Program-made: the position numbers and the translations under genes
Shown: positions 1 through 12,660 of the stretch, piece by piece
How the letters are laid out: every line of letters starts with the position of its first letter
Numbering within the stretch: the first letter of the stretch is position 1
The notes under the pieces: generated by a model
The model's input: only the letters and a program-made list of their open reading frames with translations
Database searches by the model: none
Told to the model about the DNA's origin: nothing
Source: Pyrrhosoma nymphula
Lineage: Eukaryota; Arthropoda; Insecta; Odonata; Coenagrionidae
DNA: 64,000 bases
Assembly (NCBI GenBank): GCA_963573305.1
Contig: OY754339.1
Span: 10,153,941-10,217,940, forward strand
Direction of reading: 5' to 3'

Positions 1-3
1 TGT

Positions 4-148
4 AATTTCAAGTTCTATTATAGAATAAAATAGCGTGGAAAGGTATTATTTTGTTGTTCATATCAGATAGAGGACAAGTGTTTTTTTACAAGTAGACAGA
101 ATATTAATAAAATGACATTTAAGTCGCTTTACGGTGGAACCACCTTAA
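4..148 (-). mobile_element. Same MITE family, partial copy at the window edge
   Basis: Reverse complement of 4051-4194 with few differences over about 145 bp, ending GGTGGAACCACC-TTAA at 148. The remainder of this copy would lie before the window start. It also makes a 145-bp inverted-repeat pair with the copy at 4 kb. Confidence 0.75.
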
Positions 149-472
149 TTCGGCCATTCACCAGACATTGTTGCTGCTCCATCTTTGGCAAAGGTAAATT
201 CAAAATTTCTGCATAGCTACTATATCAAAATTGAAATAAGATCACAACCTAAATAAGACTAAATAATTCAATAATCCTCGTCCGTATTTTTTATCTAATA
301 ACACGACTCTCTAATTTATTCCTCAGTTAAAAGCAACAGAGTGGTAATTTCGCATTGGCTAACATAATCAACAAAAGGGGCTTTCCTGTTCATTGATTTG
401 CTAGCTTTATGTTAAGTCCTCGCGTCATGTTCCTACGTTTAATGTCAACGGTCCCCAATAGTCAAGTTCAAG

Positions 473-815
473 GTATCCTTGGTTATGTATGTTTTTAGGC
501 TTTCCCGGCGAATGATATTGATGAGTTGTTCTCGGGTTTCCCACCAGGGTTAGGTTCACTCCATGATTGCCGACGTTTCGGCAGGAGACTTTCCTGCCAT
601 TATCAAAGCTCTGGATGCGGACGGTCTTGCTGTTCCAGTCTTTATACTCTTTTCCTCTCATTATTGTCTCCGTTCATGTGCGTTCCCGCCAATATTAGGG
701 TGCCCGAATCCAGAGCCTTGAAAATGGTAGGAAAGTCTCCTGCCGAAACGTCGGAAACCATGGAAAGCCTAATCCGTTGGGAAACCCAAGAACAACTCAT
801 CAGTATCCTTGGTTA
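473..815. mobile_element. Head-to-head inverted repeat pair with GAAAC hairpins, flanked by a 13-bp direct repeat
   Basis: Seen: GTATCCTTGGTTA occurs at 473-485 and 803-815 and brackets a 317-bp insert. Inside, 512-627 (minus) and 700-802 (plus) are imperfect copies of one unit pointing outwards. Each holds a hairpin (580-598; 726-744) followed at once by GAAACGTCGG, then GGGAAACCC-RAGAACAACTCATCA. The 13-bp duplication fits target-primed reverse transcription, and inverted head-to-head ends are known for Penelope-like elements. That assignment is inference. ORFs at 425-816 are shadows of this repeat. Confidence 0.6.
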
Positions 816-1952
816 AATTTAAAAAAAATTAAAAATTCCAACTATTCTATTGCATAGAGTGTTATGCATACTAGGAGTTTTTTACTCCTAACGTTTTTCC
901 GGTCTGCACGGTGCGGACACCATTGTAGACTGCGCAGCTTAGTGTTTATAATCATTAGCGTTGAAAATTATGACTGTCATGTAATCATAATGTTTGTGTT
1001 CTACCTTACACAACCAAATGAATATTCAGGAATTGTAAAAACATAGTCAATGCAACAGATAAAAGTAAAATTCATTAACGGTTCACTAGAGAGAATGAAA
1101 GATAGTGAATGCGGGAACGAGCTCATAAAGTTTTGACATCAGAAAAATGGAACACACTAATGAATTTAAAAAGTTATGACGAGAAGAGCAACTTCGTAAA
1201 ATAACTTTTAAATAGTGACTTCCCGAGTGATTTTAAAGTCCAAGTTTTGCATTTCACCAATGACCGACACGTTAACTTAATGAGTAAGAACAGTTCGTAA
1301 TTTTAACAAGTCATCATGCGGAAGTTTAATCTCGATTGTGAATATCTGTTCGTCCTTAGTCCCCCATCCTCTCTGATGTTTTTAAGTAAACATTTCTCCC
1401 TGCTCCCTCTCATCCACAAAGTTCTTCGTTTCCCCTTCCCACCCTTCTTCTACTTGCGGATTAGAGCATGTAATGGGTCTGTTGTACGTTTTTAAATCAC
1501 CTGAAGATAATACTTAAGTATTGAAACCCGGGTGAAGTTTGAGTTATTTAGTGATTTGTATAAGTTTTCACTCGAAAATAAATTTTGTTGGTTCTCTATC
1601 CACTCTCCCCTCCTACACTACTATAGCGGGTCCAATAATATATTCTTACCTTTCCCTTCATCAGTAACACTCCCCAAACAGCATGTGGCAAGAGAGTAGT
1701 ATAAAACCCATGGCATTATAGTTTGCACAACTTTCTCCCACCATCCTTTACCCATACCCAACTAAAGCCCACAATAAGTGATTAGAAAAACCATATTCCT
1801 CCTAACTAATTGATCAATTCCTCCACAAACATGTCACCATCCTCTTACTCCTTACATTTTGCCCCCATAAAGCTATGCATACTAGGATATTCTCGTAAGG
1901 TGTTGTTACCTGACGATGAGTCGCAGCATTGAGGCTGTGTTCATGTGTGGTT
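816..1952. other. AT-rich, nothing recognised
   Basis: No exon, RNA gene or repeat recognised. The 60-codon ORF at 864-1046 is without domain similarity. Confidence 0.5.
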
Positions 1953-2075
1953 ACACTGTAAAATGACTCCATTTGTGTCATTTAATTTATATTCTGGTCA
2001 CTTAAAGAAAGATTTGTCCTTTATTATATACAATCACCCTAGTTCTACCTTTCCCTGCCACTATTTTAGCTAATT
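1953..2075 (+). mobile_element. Same MITE family, eroded partial copy
   Basis: Contains TTACACTGTAAAATGACTCC, ATTTATATTCTGGTCACTT and CTTTCCCTGCCACTATTTTAG, which line up with positions 4062-4173 in order. The terminus is lost. Confidence 0.45.
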
Positions 2076-4050
2076 GAAATTGAATGTATACGGTGTTTAA
2101 TGCGAAAGGTAGTAGGACAAAGGTAAAAATGGTATTTATCTGTCGTATGTGAATTCAGTTTTATGCTAATACACCAACTCTATTACTCTTTCCTCGTCAA
2201 AAAGAGCAAAACGTCGGTTTTTATGGGCAGCAAGTAGAAAAGAGCGTACGTAAAATAGCAGCGCATCAATCTTCTAACTAAAAAACAGGTAACTATCAGA
2301 ACAGCCAGTAGCACATGGCATTATCCAGTGGTCATGGACAGAAACCATCCACTTTCTGCGCGAAAAATCAGTTAATGTAAAACGCGTCCTGCGAAGCGGC
2401 CAGACTTAGAATACAGGTGGGTATGATGTTATGGCCAAGATAAATAGGGACGTTGAGGAGAGGTTGAAAGGAACACGACATCAGCATTAACCTATTCTAA
2501 GCAAAAGGTACCAAGAAGTCCACCGTCTTATGTTCCTTGCGAGGGACAGAATACTGAACTTTCCAATTTGCAACGTAATGCAGATTGGGTTTTTTCAGTA
2601 TTTTCACCAACAATTACAAATTCAAACCCAAACCCTATGGATGGGAAGCTAGTTTTGCTGCAACCACACCAACCCAACTCCCTGTTTATACAAGGCTTTT
2701 AAGAGGTAGCAGTGTTATTTCGAAGGCAGCGGGAGGAATGGGAAAGAAATGGATTGAAATTTGTAGTGAAAGGGAGGAGAAGGATACAAAGCGAGAGTCA
2801 TTGCATGCAGAAATAGAGGGAGAAGATATTTAATCTGAGAGTTTTCTTCACTTCTTTGACTCTAGAGGGGTCCTCATAAGGTGGCTGGAGCGGTAATCAT
2901 GAGTCGATGAGTGAACATTTTAGAACTCTTAAGGAAGTCGAAAAAAAATCCGGGAACATATTTAACATAATTACATCTGTTTCTAAGGTGGTAATAACCA
3001 TACATGCAGCAAAGTAAATTATGCAGGAATTACACTTTTAAATATTTTGCCAAAATTAAAGCATTTTTATGACTCGGGGTTTTGGTGCGAATTTCGAAAA
3101 TTAATCAAAGACTCTTATCTAAATATGTTTTGCTCATTCGTCATGATAACTTGATATTTTTTACCAACCATTTGGTACAATATTATGAATAATTATTATG
3201 CGTTTTGCAGAAATCTGGTCATATGTAATTGAATTATTTCGAAATGTTTGTCATGTGCCATAAAACTGCTTGTTAAAATAACATTGAAATGCCAAGAAAC
3301 CAAATCCGTAACATGCAAAATGTTCACCCTTATCTATAGACTAGCGGAAGGTACCCGTTTAAATTCAACGGGTGTGAAAAACATTGAACTAATATTGTCA
3401 GCGTGATCACTTGAGGAGTTCGTAACCTACCTTGTACGTTGTGGTCATTGTGGTAGACACGCTGACCGTTTTCCAGGTGCACGGAGAGATGAGTGACTGT
3501 TGGTCCTCTTTCATGCATGGGAAACCAAAAAATGAGTGAATGTAAGTTAATTGAACTTTAATACCTTTAAACATATACAAATAACTCGCAACGTTTATGA
3601 TGTGGAAATTGGTCTAGAAAACAGTTTGCAATCCTAATGAGAACCAGACGGTTCCCTCACGTATAATACATGTGAGTATTAAACGTTAATAAACAACGCT
3701 GTGTTTTGTTGTAGCAACGGAGTCATTATTACCATTACTATTCTTGCACATTTAATTGCGTTTATAGTCTATTAAATTCCTTTATGTGTATCGTTTACTG
3801 CGTACATGTTCTCTCATATGCATGCACTGCCCATTTGAGAGCAACTTTGAGAATAAAAATTGAAGACTATACTTGTAAATATGAATTGAATTTATCTATT
3901 TCCATCCGAAGCAATCTATCATGAGGCCCTTGGGACTCTGGGCCCTTCGTATACAGATTTTCCTTCTACTTGCTATCATGGGCCTGCAGGAAAACGTGTT
4001 ATTTAATTGCTAGAGGCGTGAATATTCTTTGAAAATCAAATCTCTGATTG
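2076..4050. other. AT-rich, mostly unassigned
   Basis: A possible end of the second MITE family lies at about 2870-2915 (TAAGGTGGCTGGAGCGG). Otherwise nothing recognised. Confidence 0.45.
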
Positions 4051-4606
4051 TTAAGGTGGTTCCACCGTAAAATGACTTAAATGTCATTTTATTCATATTA
4101 TGTCCACTTTTAGAAAACGTTGTCCTCTATCTTATATGAACAACAAATTAATACCTTTCCACGCTATTTTATTCTATAATTGAACTTGAAATTCCATGGT
4201 GTTCAATGGGGGAATGAGAGAAACACGGGGAAATATACCATTTTTCCATAAAATACAAATGCCATTTTCGTGGAAAACTGTCTCTTAGAAGGAAATGATC
4301 CAGAGAAATTGAATAAAAATAAAATACAGGCATCTTACCACCTTATTTTTCTAGTTATTGAAGAATTAATGTCGTAATTGAATTCAAAATGCGGTAATTC
4401 GTAGGAAATGGCGCTGCAGTCGGCTCCTATGGCTGCTCATTTAAAATACATTCGTGGAATAATCTGCATATATGTTGTACCTTACTTTTGGGTTTCTATA
4501 GGTAACGCATTGCATCAGCGAAAGCAGGATTTTTTTGGACGAAATATCAAAAATGTGGAATTTAGTATTTGTTTTGACTCACACAGTAGCGGCGGAACCT
4601 CCTTAA
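4051..4606 (+). mobile_element. MITE, full-length copy, TTAA-flanked
   Basis: Seen: left end TTAA-GGTGGTTCCACCG, right end (read from outside) TTAA-GGAGGTTCCGCCG. This gives short imperfect terminal inverted repeats, with TTAA at 4051-4054 and 4603-4606. A related copy of similar length and order is at 33370-33905, and partial copies are at 4-148 and 1953-2075. About 550 bp, no coding capacity. TTAA flanks suggest a piggyBac-type target preference, but TTAA could be part of the inverted repeat. The 82-codon ORF at 4408-4656 runs out of the element and is not credible. Confidence 0.68.
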
Positions 4607-5003
4607 GGAAATATGCTATTGTTGATTTCAGAGAAATATGTGAGATTTTCAGCTAAAAAAACGATTTTCAATCCAATATGAAGCGTAAGAGAAAATCGGT
4701 TGAAATCATTAAAAAGTTTATTTAGTCAGCCATCCGATAAAAAAATGTCAGCCCTCTATCTTTAGTGAAAGTGACTTTATATAACACAAAAATGAACCCA
4801 CTAAAAAACCCAATGCTTAGCATAGACCACCATAGGGCCCCTTTTTGGGGCCTTTTGGGGCCCTGAGATCTTTTTAAAATAGCCTACAATGTTTCTCCTG
4901 TCTTTAACTATTAGTCTGAAAAATTTCAGCAAGATCAGAGTAGAACTGTAGATTTGTATAAAAGACAGACAGACAAACACTCTTTTTACATGCTTAGATT
5001 ACT

Positions 5004-5076
5004 AATAAGAACATGTGTGCAACGTTTCATGTAAATCTGTACATGAAAAAAATCACTCCACACCATCTTAAAAGGG
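5004..5076 (-). mobile_element. Terminal segment of a second MITE-like family
   Basis: The reverse complement (TTTTAAGATGGTGTGGAGTG...GTACAGATTTACATGAAACGTTGCACACATG) aligns with 42125-42195. Both have a TTAAG/TTAGG-RTGG-YRGGAG start and the internal block GTACAGATTTRCRTGAAAC. Possible further ends are at 2870-2915 and 29475-29520. Confidence 0.45.
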
Positions 5077-5089
5077 AGCGTAGGAAGGT

Positions 5090-5425
5090 GGGAAGAGGAA
5101 CGTCGTGGCTTGGCGGGTGGCAGGGAGGAGGTTGGTTTTAAGGACAGTCTCCAATCTGTTGCCTCTGCGTTTAAAAATTCATGCGTCGAGGAAAGCATTT
5201 GGGAATGAGAGGGAGTTGGAAGAGGGGAGGAGGAGGGATTGTATCGCCAAGTGGAGCCAAGGTTCTCGAAGCGGGTCCTTTGGGGACGCGTGGGGAGAGG
5301 GTGGGGGACGAGTGGGGGGCCGGGATAAAGATTTAGGGCCGGGGCACGCAGAGGAATCGAAATTGGTTGGATGGGGGGGCGTTGCTATGCGCTTAGGCAG
5401 TATAGGTGGTGAAATTTGGAAATGA
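5090..5425. other. G-rich strand-asymmetric block
   Basis: Plus strand strongly purine/G-rich with several G-runs (GGGTGGGGGACG, GTGGGGGGCC). ORFs on both strands are open only because stop codons are rare in such sequence. No protein family is recognisable. Confidence 0.7.
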
Positions 5426-6889
5426 AAGAGTGGAGTTAGAATGCACTTGGTGTGAGTGCTTACCAACTGTCCTCATTTTCGGTGGAATGTCCTCGATTCT
5501 CACACAGCATGTATTTCCCGGAGGTATTCTTGCGAACTCCGAGATTCTGGTTCTTGAAACAAAACACCTTTAAATATCCTGCCTTATTATGGACATAATT
5601 AGTTAATTACTACATAACTAAGCCACGCAAAGTAAGTAAAATTTGTAATTTCATTTATCTGTGAAAAGCAGAACGGTGGTCGTTAAAAAACGTGAACTTA
5701 AATGAATATATTTTAGTAATGTTGCTCTTAAAGGTAAAACTTATAATCATTAGGGAGTATCTTTACAGCCGATATCATCATTGCTTTTTAATAGAAACAT
5801 TTCATGCAAGTAATTAAATTAGTTGTTTTAACAAATGTAATCTCAAATATACTTGATAGTCCAGAATGATGCTTAATAATACACCAATCTCTGCATCAGC
5901 ATAAATAAAAACATATGTAATTATGAAGTCACAGTAAGAAACTGATCGCGATAACTTACGTGATAACTCCCTTATTTACTAAGTTATGCACTAAATGATT
6001 TACCAGGGCTGCGGTCATGCTACACATTGAGCGCATAGCCTCAAAGCGACTGTTTCTAGTTTACAAAAATCACGCAGTATTTTTGCAATGGCCGTATCTT
6101 GCGCTGCGTATAATTGTACTGAGAGGTACATGACGGCTTTACCGTTACTAAAAAAATTGTACTTTTACATTCTTCTCGGCATTTATTTAATCTAACTGCA
6201 CTAAGACCTCAGATGTGAGTATTTACTTACATATTACGAGATAAAAATGTATTCGTAGTTGAGCGAAATCAATAATGATCGATCGGGTTGGTCAGCTGCA
6301 ACTGTGATGAAGTAAAGAGGAGGATTTTTCATGTCGCCATGCATTTATTCATCATATACTGGAATAGTGTAAGAGGAGAAGACATTACTCTGTATAACAT
6401 TACTGAAAGTTTAAGCAACGTAATATAGCAACCGTAAGTTAATGTAAAATGAATGCAAGGTAGAGGAAATGAAACTCGTAAATTACATGAATAAAAAAGT
6501 AAGCATCTATACATGTACTACATACATATACACTACATGTTCATATTTCGGGCTTGTTAGAATGAAAAAGTATCTTTGCTACTTTACCGAAAAATTCCAA
6601 TTCACACCAGGAACCCTCGATGCTGCGATATATCTAATACCCTCGTTTGTGTAACCTACCCTATAAGCTTTAATTAGGCCACGCAGTTCGATTTTTTGAA
6701 CTGCGTGGGGCACGGCTCCTGGTAGACGCACCGAGCTAATACTTTGCACAAAAAATAACCTTTGGCCACAACTTGGCATCAAATAAGGAGGCGGTGGGTG
6801 AAAAATTTGTGGATTTTATATTTTTTTGGACCACCCAATTATTCCCAAAATTACTCATACAGTCTTCTCGTTAACGGTGAAATTCAGTT
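5426..6889. other. AT-rich, nothing recognised
   Basis: No supported feature. A local hairpin GCAGTTCGATTTTTTGAACTGC at about 6692-6713 is the only structure noticed. Confidence 0.5.
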
Positions 6890-7300
6890 GGCAGCATTGT
6901 TCACGAGACGGTTAAAAGGGGGCAGAATAAGAAAGGGATGAAGTTGAAGGGAGTTGTGGGAGGTTCGGTGCAAGGAAAGACCGCTGTGGGGAAGGTTTTT
7001 TTTGTTGGAGGAGCGAAGGAGGGTAGCACGGCCTTCTGAGAGGGAGTGAGAATGCGGCGGAAGGGGGCGGGGAGAAGTTGTTGGGTGGTTGGGGAAGGGA
7101 GCCTTGTCTCCAGAGGTGACTAGGGAATAACGGTGAATAGAAAGAAATGGAGTGGCTGTTGGTTAGGGAGTTGGGGGAGGAAATTCAAGGCAAGTGTGCG
7201 TTCGGGTTGCGTTGAGGGTGGAAGAGAGGAGTGGGTACCAGAAGGGGAGAAGATTTCGGGCCGTTCATGTGAAGGTGGTGAAGGGAAATATTTTCATAAG
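6890..7300. other. G-rich purine block
   Basis: Long run of GAAGG/GGGAG words on the plus strand with almost no C. No gene recognised. Confidence 0.7.
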
Positions 7301-9589
7301 GTGTATGAATGAGAGGGACCTTCTGGTGCAAAAGGAGAAAGGAACAGGGCAGTATAGTGGTTTCCGTCCGGCGGTTGTAGGGACTAGTGTAAATAAGGGT
7401 ATTATTTATAGGAAAGAGATTAAATAATCAAGAAATACAACAAGAATATTAACTTACATGCTTCAAAATTTTCCCAAAACTTTCGTAGCAATCTTCGATG
7501 TGATATGATCGCATGTCGGCAAGGGCTTTTAAGCAGCCAGCTGCATTTTAGATAGGATTAAAAACTAATCCGGTGTATATAATAGGCGTAGTAGAGCAAT
7601 CATGGCATATATAGAAGAGACGAAGATTAAAAACAATAAAAAAAATCTATTAAAGACTGCGGCGATGTAAATACTTCTAAGGATTGCACACCAAACGTTG
7701 TTTGACAGAAAAAGAATTGAAAATGCAAGGCAATCGTGTAAAATCTAAAATATTAATGGAACAGGCAAATAAACAAAATGACAAGCGACAGAATAGTAAC
7801 TATCCAAGGAGGTAAACTGTCCACAAGTAGAAGAAGCTGTAGTTGACCTATAAAAACGGATGTTTTGTATTAGAGAAGGCTGTTACTGAATAAGAAATAG
7901 GAGCCTACTATAATCAAATAAGAAAATGCCAAAGTTGAAAATGGGTCGAATGTTAGGGAATGCGGAAAATAAATAATAATTAGGTAGAAAGATGATGGGA
8001 GTGTCCTGAAGGCTCTCCGGGATGGGAGCGGAAGGAGTGAAAATGTAACACTTTAATTATTATGTTACTCGTGGGTGAAGATTAGTCTCCATCGGGTATT
8101 TTCTGGCTCACCAGCTCTGTCTTTCTTCACCGAATACCATGTTCACCTTAAGACACTCCCCATAACCGCTATTATCTCTCCTCTACCGTCCCTCGCCAGC
8201 TGTTTCCTTCCAGTTCTCATCCATCACCTCTGTTCTCACTCTTCTCATCTGATCCATTGAACTGAGCGCCGTCGAACAAAGTCGTCGACATGGTATTCCG
8301 ACTTAGGCATGACGAATCAAAATGAACTTCTTCCAGTTCGTATTTATTCGTATTATATTATTTAGTTTGTGGCTTCTCTCTGTTCGAATAATCACGGGTT
8401 TTGACCAATCTCCGCTAAAACAAATTCTTGAATCATGTCATCTGGCAGCCTTTTGAAAATTATTTAATCGCATTTATCTCTTTATATTCTATTTATTTTC
8501 GTTGTACTCAGGGGTTTTACAGTTGTATTCATTTTATTCAAATTTCTAGTAAACAAGCAGTAGTATGTTTTTACAATCTCCGTTTAAATATTTTCCCAGC
8601 ATGAAAAATGAAATTAATACGTTCTCCCTTCAACGAAGATCAAATCAGCTTACTGATAGTCTCATGTAATATGGAAAGCCCGAACTATCAGCAAAAATCA
8701 AGTTAGCCCAAAGACTGTCATCTAGCGATTAACATTTACCAGACTTTGTTTCCGGAACTAAGTTTTTAATACTTTGTAATGAGCTCCGGCCTTAACAATA
8801 GAGCCCCGGCACGTTAGTTCCTACCTACAACCCCGGAACCGGTCATTTTGACCAGTAGTATTTTTTCCAAAATTTTCGAAGATATTTTATTTTAATTCTT
8901 CTTAGATGACTTGATTGAGATAAAAACTTACAATTTTAATATTCGAAAATGGTATTTAGCTCAGGGTTTTAGATTTAAACTTGGTATTGAGGAAATTTAC
9001 AAACATCAATTTTTATTATTTTTCAGTTTAATTCTTATTGATCAATTACATGGACGCAAAAGTTCTCGCACTCCTTATTCAGTAGGAACTCATTGCATGT
9101 GCTCTTAATCCTCTTATGTTCACTGCAACAAACTGATATATTGCTTGATTGGACTATAAAGGAATTGAACGGGAGACTTGAAATAGGTTCTTAATAAAGC
9201 ACATGCAACCCTTGGTTAATGAGTTTTGTGAGTAATGTGCGCTGTCTGGTGACGTAAAGGATGTAGCTACAATAAATGCGTATGTATGTACTTATGTTTT
9301 TTTATGATCAACAGTTAAGAGTACTACCAAAAGACTTGATTGATTATCATAAATTTACTAGCTAGAATGTTGTTATTAGTTCGCTCTTTTTTCTCGCGAC
9401 GTGTTTACCAATCGTAGAGGAAAGTGATCAAATATAAGTACGTTCCTTAGCCGTGTATGTACAATTCTTTGGATACATGATATAAGCGTGAAGTTAAAAT
9501 TATTTCAGAGCACACGATTTTAAAATCGCAAAACCTGCATGTTTGGCCTGTCCCACCGAGATGTGGATCGACTGGGTGATATGATGTTC
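7301..9589. other. AT-rich, nothing recognised
   Basis: Short ORFs only. A GC-richer stretch at 8780-8860 contains CCCCGGAACCGGTCATTTTGACC with small inverted repeats but no recognisable element. Confidence 0.5.
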
Positions 9590-10480
9590 CTTTGTCCGAG
9601 AAACATTGTGGAATGGTGTGGAGGAGACTTCATACCGGGGCATTGTAATGGAGGAGGGTGTGTAATAAGGGATGTTCTCGTTGACCACCGGCTTGGCGTG
9701 TTAAAGGGGTGTCTAAAAGAGACTATGAAAAGATGGGGGAGGGTGGGTCAAGGCAGGCGGGTCGAAATTTCCGGCACGTGGGTCTAGTGGGGGGGGGGGG
9801 AGTGGGTGTAGATAGGGGGAGGTAAAATCACGTGGACATGGGGAGTGGTGGAACAGTGCTGCCTTTCGGGACTCGGGATGAGTGAAGAGGCGGCCTCGGT
9901 AGAAGCGAACCATTCGCGGAATGTGCGGATTCAAATCGGTTATCGCAATGGACCAAACCGGGGAGGGGGGTGAAGCTACCAGAAGTGCCAGTGAAACAGG
10001 CCGAATAACAGGGGGTTTGCTGTTTGTGGAACGAGGCGGGCAAGGGTTGGCTGGATGTGTGTATGTGTGGAGCAAAAGGGCTTCTGAGATGCCGTTCGGG
10101 CGCGGGGCTCGGGTTATAATTGGGGCGGGGGAGAGGTTGTGGAGGGAGGGAGGGAGTGGATCAAACTTGGTGGCAACGTGCATGTGGGGATGTGGGGATG
10201 AGGGGGGGTGGGGAGGGTAGCGAGCGCTTGGGGGATTGGGGGTAGGCGGCCGCCAAGCAAAGGGTACGGTGGGGAACGGGAGAGTGGGAGGAGGAAGCCG
10301 TAACATCTACAAGTTTTGAGCGCAAGGGACCGATGGCGAAGCGTTTCCGAGAAGGGTTCGGGAATGGGTATGAGGGGTTGGAAGACACATGCCGCCATCT
10401 GGAGAGAGAGAGGAAAGATGGTGTGAGGGTTTTGTGGTAACATAAGCGGTGGAAAGGTGACGACTGTGGTAAAGGGGGAA
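9590..10480. other. Longest G-rich block in the window (about 0.9 kb)
   Basis: Includes a 12-G run at 9790-9801 and many G3+ runs. It produces spurious Pro/Ser-rich minus-strand ORFs of 197 and 173 codons (9713-10306, 10114-10635). No conserved domain is seen in any frame. Confidence 0.75.
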
Positions 10481-10639
10481 AGATATTGAGTTGAGGTGGT
10501 GGGACGAATTCCATAGCTCCTCGGAAGTGAATCCGAATCCTCTTGGATTCCGGAATTTCTTGAAAATGTCACGAATTCTTCATTTGTGAAAAATACTAGT
10601 AATTCATTCATTGATACATTGGTCGTGCAATCCAAAGAT

Positions 10640-12660
10640 TGATTGATTGCAGCCTTCCCTATCTAATACCAGTTCCCTTACCCCCTGGTAGTTATTCTGA
10701 CGTGCTTTCCTCTTATTTTGGTGCAAGTATTTATTCCTTGGCCTTCCTCTTAGGACTTATCCCTCTATTTTCCCTTCAATTGTATTCCTCATTAAACCCA
10801 ATATGCCTCAGGGTGTGCCCAATCCATCTGACTCTTCTTCTTTCACTGTATACTGAGTTCCATATGCTCATATATTCTTATACTCTTCTATACACTCCTT
10901 CATTTTGTATTACATCCTACCCTATGAAGAGAGTAAAACCCCTATGAAGGTAAACTACATTATATATTACCTTTTAGAGTGTAACCTTCCTTTGAACGCC
11001 GTTTAAGAAATGTATTCAATATTTTCAGAAGAATGATTCAAGGCGTCTCTGCAAAATTGCGAGTGACTTTGATTATGTAAAAATGAGAGAAAACATTATT
11101 TTTCATTTCTCCAATATCATGATATCCTAAATTTAGTTTTGAAGTCCATTTTAGTATTTAAACAGAAAATGGTATTTGCAATAGCGAGCAGTGACGGATA
11201 TAAGGTATTTTCGTAATGCGTCTGTGAAGCTTAAAAGAAAAGAGTTCATGTTTAAAATAAACTGTGACCAATTTACAAAAATAGAACGTCGCTTAAGATT
11301 AGGAGCGCACAAGAAATTCATGATTCCGTCGCACTATTCATGCCTAATAATACCAATAATTTATATCAATGTTACATTTTTAGGCCGATTTGAACAAAAT
11401 AATCCAGCTAAGTCTGCATGACTAAGAAAGCAACAATATAAACTGCTTAAAAATTCTCTTGCGTGGTGTTGCTTGTGCATGTGATATTTTCGAACAATCT
11501 GAATAATAATTTGGTGCCCCATGTATTTTCAAGAACGTCTGAACTGATTCTTATTTGGCTGTGGATTTATACGTACATATTTCTTTCGCACATTTTAAAT
11601 GAAAATATGACGAACTATAGGCATGATACAATTAAATCGGACATTCTTAGGTCATATAAGGCATTACTGCGGCCTACAGAACGTCTTCGTGTTACATAAC
11701 GTCCCTTTTCACTTTGCTGGGGTGGTTCGTTTTCTCCTCAATTTGTGTCAATAACCTAAAACTTTTCCACTCTTAAGATTAATCATGTTATGTTTTTTGT
11801 AGAATCTCGGTATTTAAGAAGTGGAAAATCCCACCCCTAATATATATTTTAGGATAGCCATGAACATACAGCTTTACTACCAATTTACAGTGCACCTGTA
11901 ACAGAGAAACGTTTTCAACTCGGGGACACCCCAAGCTATTTAATAAGTGCGGGCGAAATTGCTTTTGGCTGCTCCTAATAAAGAATTAATTTGCCAATTA
12001 GGATTTCTGAAACTACGCATTAACCTGAGATAAAATCTGGCGTTTCAGAACATCCTCTCAACATTTTAGTTTTTTTTTGGCCAGGAACTCAAATTTTAAC
12101 CTTTAAATTGCCTCCAAGTTTCAACTTCCACATGGAAACGAATTTATGGAGAATTTATTTTCATTAAACCTACTTCTTGTGGGTGGTAGGAATTTCAACT
12201 TAAAATTGTGGTGACTTTTTGCCACAGTTCCTTATATTGGTTAAATGACGAGCCTTCTATCTAAGCAAATTGCTATTACGTTAGTTTTGTGATGTTTTTG
12301 TTGAAGTTAGTTATGATTGTCAGTCATTTTCATACTGTACTCAAGAATGTCACTGTAAATGAAAATAAATGCAGAAAGTTTTAAGCATTTTTAGATTTTA
12401 TGATTTTTTTGCTATTTTTGATTCATTAATAATTCGAAAACTGGCAGCCCAAATTCCGGCCACCTGTGGTTTTAGCCCGCTTTGTTCAGGCATTAGATCG
12501 GCAGTGGTAAGGCGTGTACTGTACGTACTAAGGCGTAATTTAAAAGAAACAACAACAAGATTTGTTATGGCCGATGGCCGGTTATTTTTTAAGTTAATAT
12601 AGGATAGAGAAATGGTATGTCAACAGGAAGTGAGGATTAGTCCGGAAGATGATACGGAAA
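10640..12660. other. AT-rich, nothing recognised
   Basis: Short ORFs at 10639-10947, 11191-11421, 11463-11699 and 12369-12602 show no domain similarity. Confidence 0.5.

Noticed and set aside
3901..4000. Inverted GGCCC words at 3925-3985 as an element end
   Set aside because: Too short and without a partner copy or duplication.
1..4200. A single 4.2-kb transposon bounded by the 145-bp inverted repeats at 4-148 and 4051-4194
   Set aside because: Comparison with 33370-33905 shows that the repeat at 4051 continues rightwards to 4606 as a complete 550-bp MITE, so the two are separate insertions in opposite orientation.
9713..10635. Long minus-strand ORFs of 197 and 173 codons
   Set aside because: They lie on the C-rich strand of a G-run block, are dominated by Pro/Ser/Leu, overlap each other in different frames, and show no domain. 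They are stop-poor low-complexity sequence.
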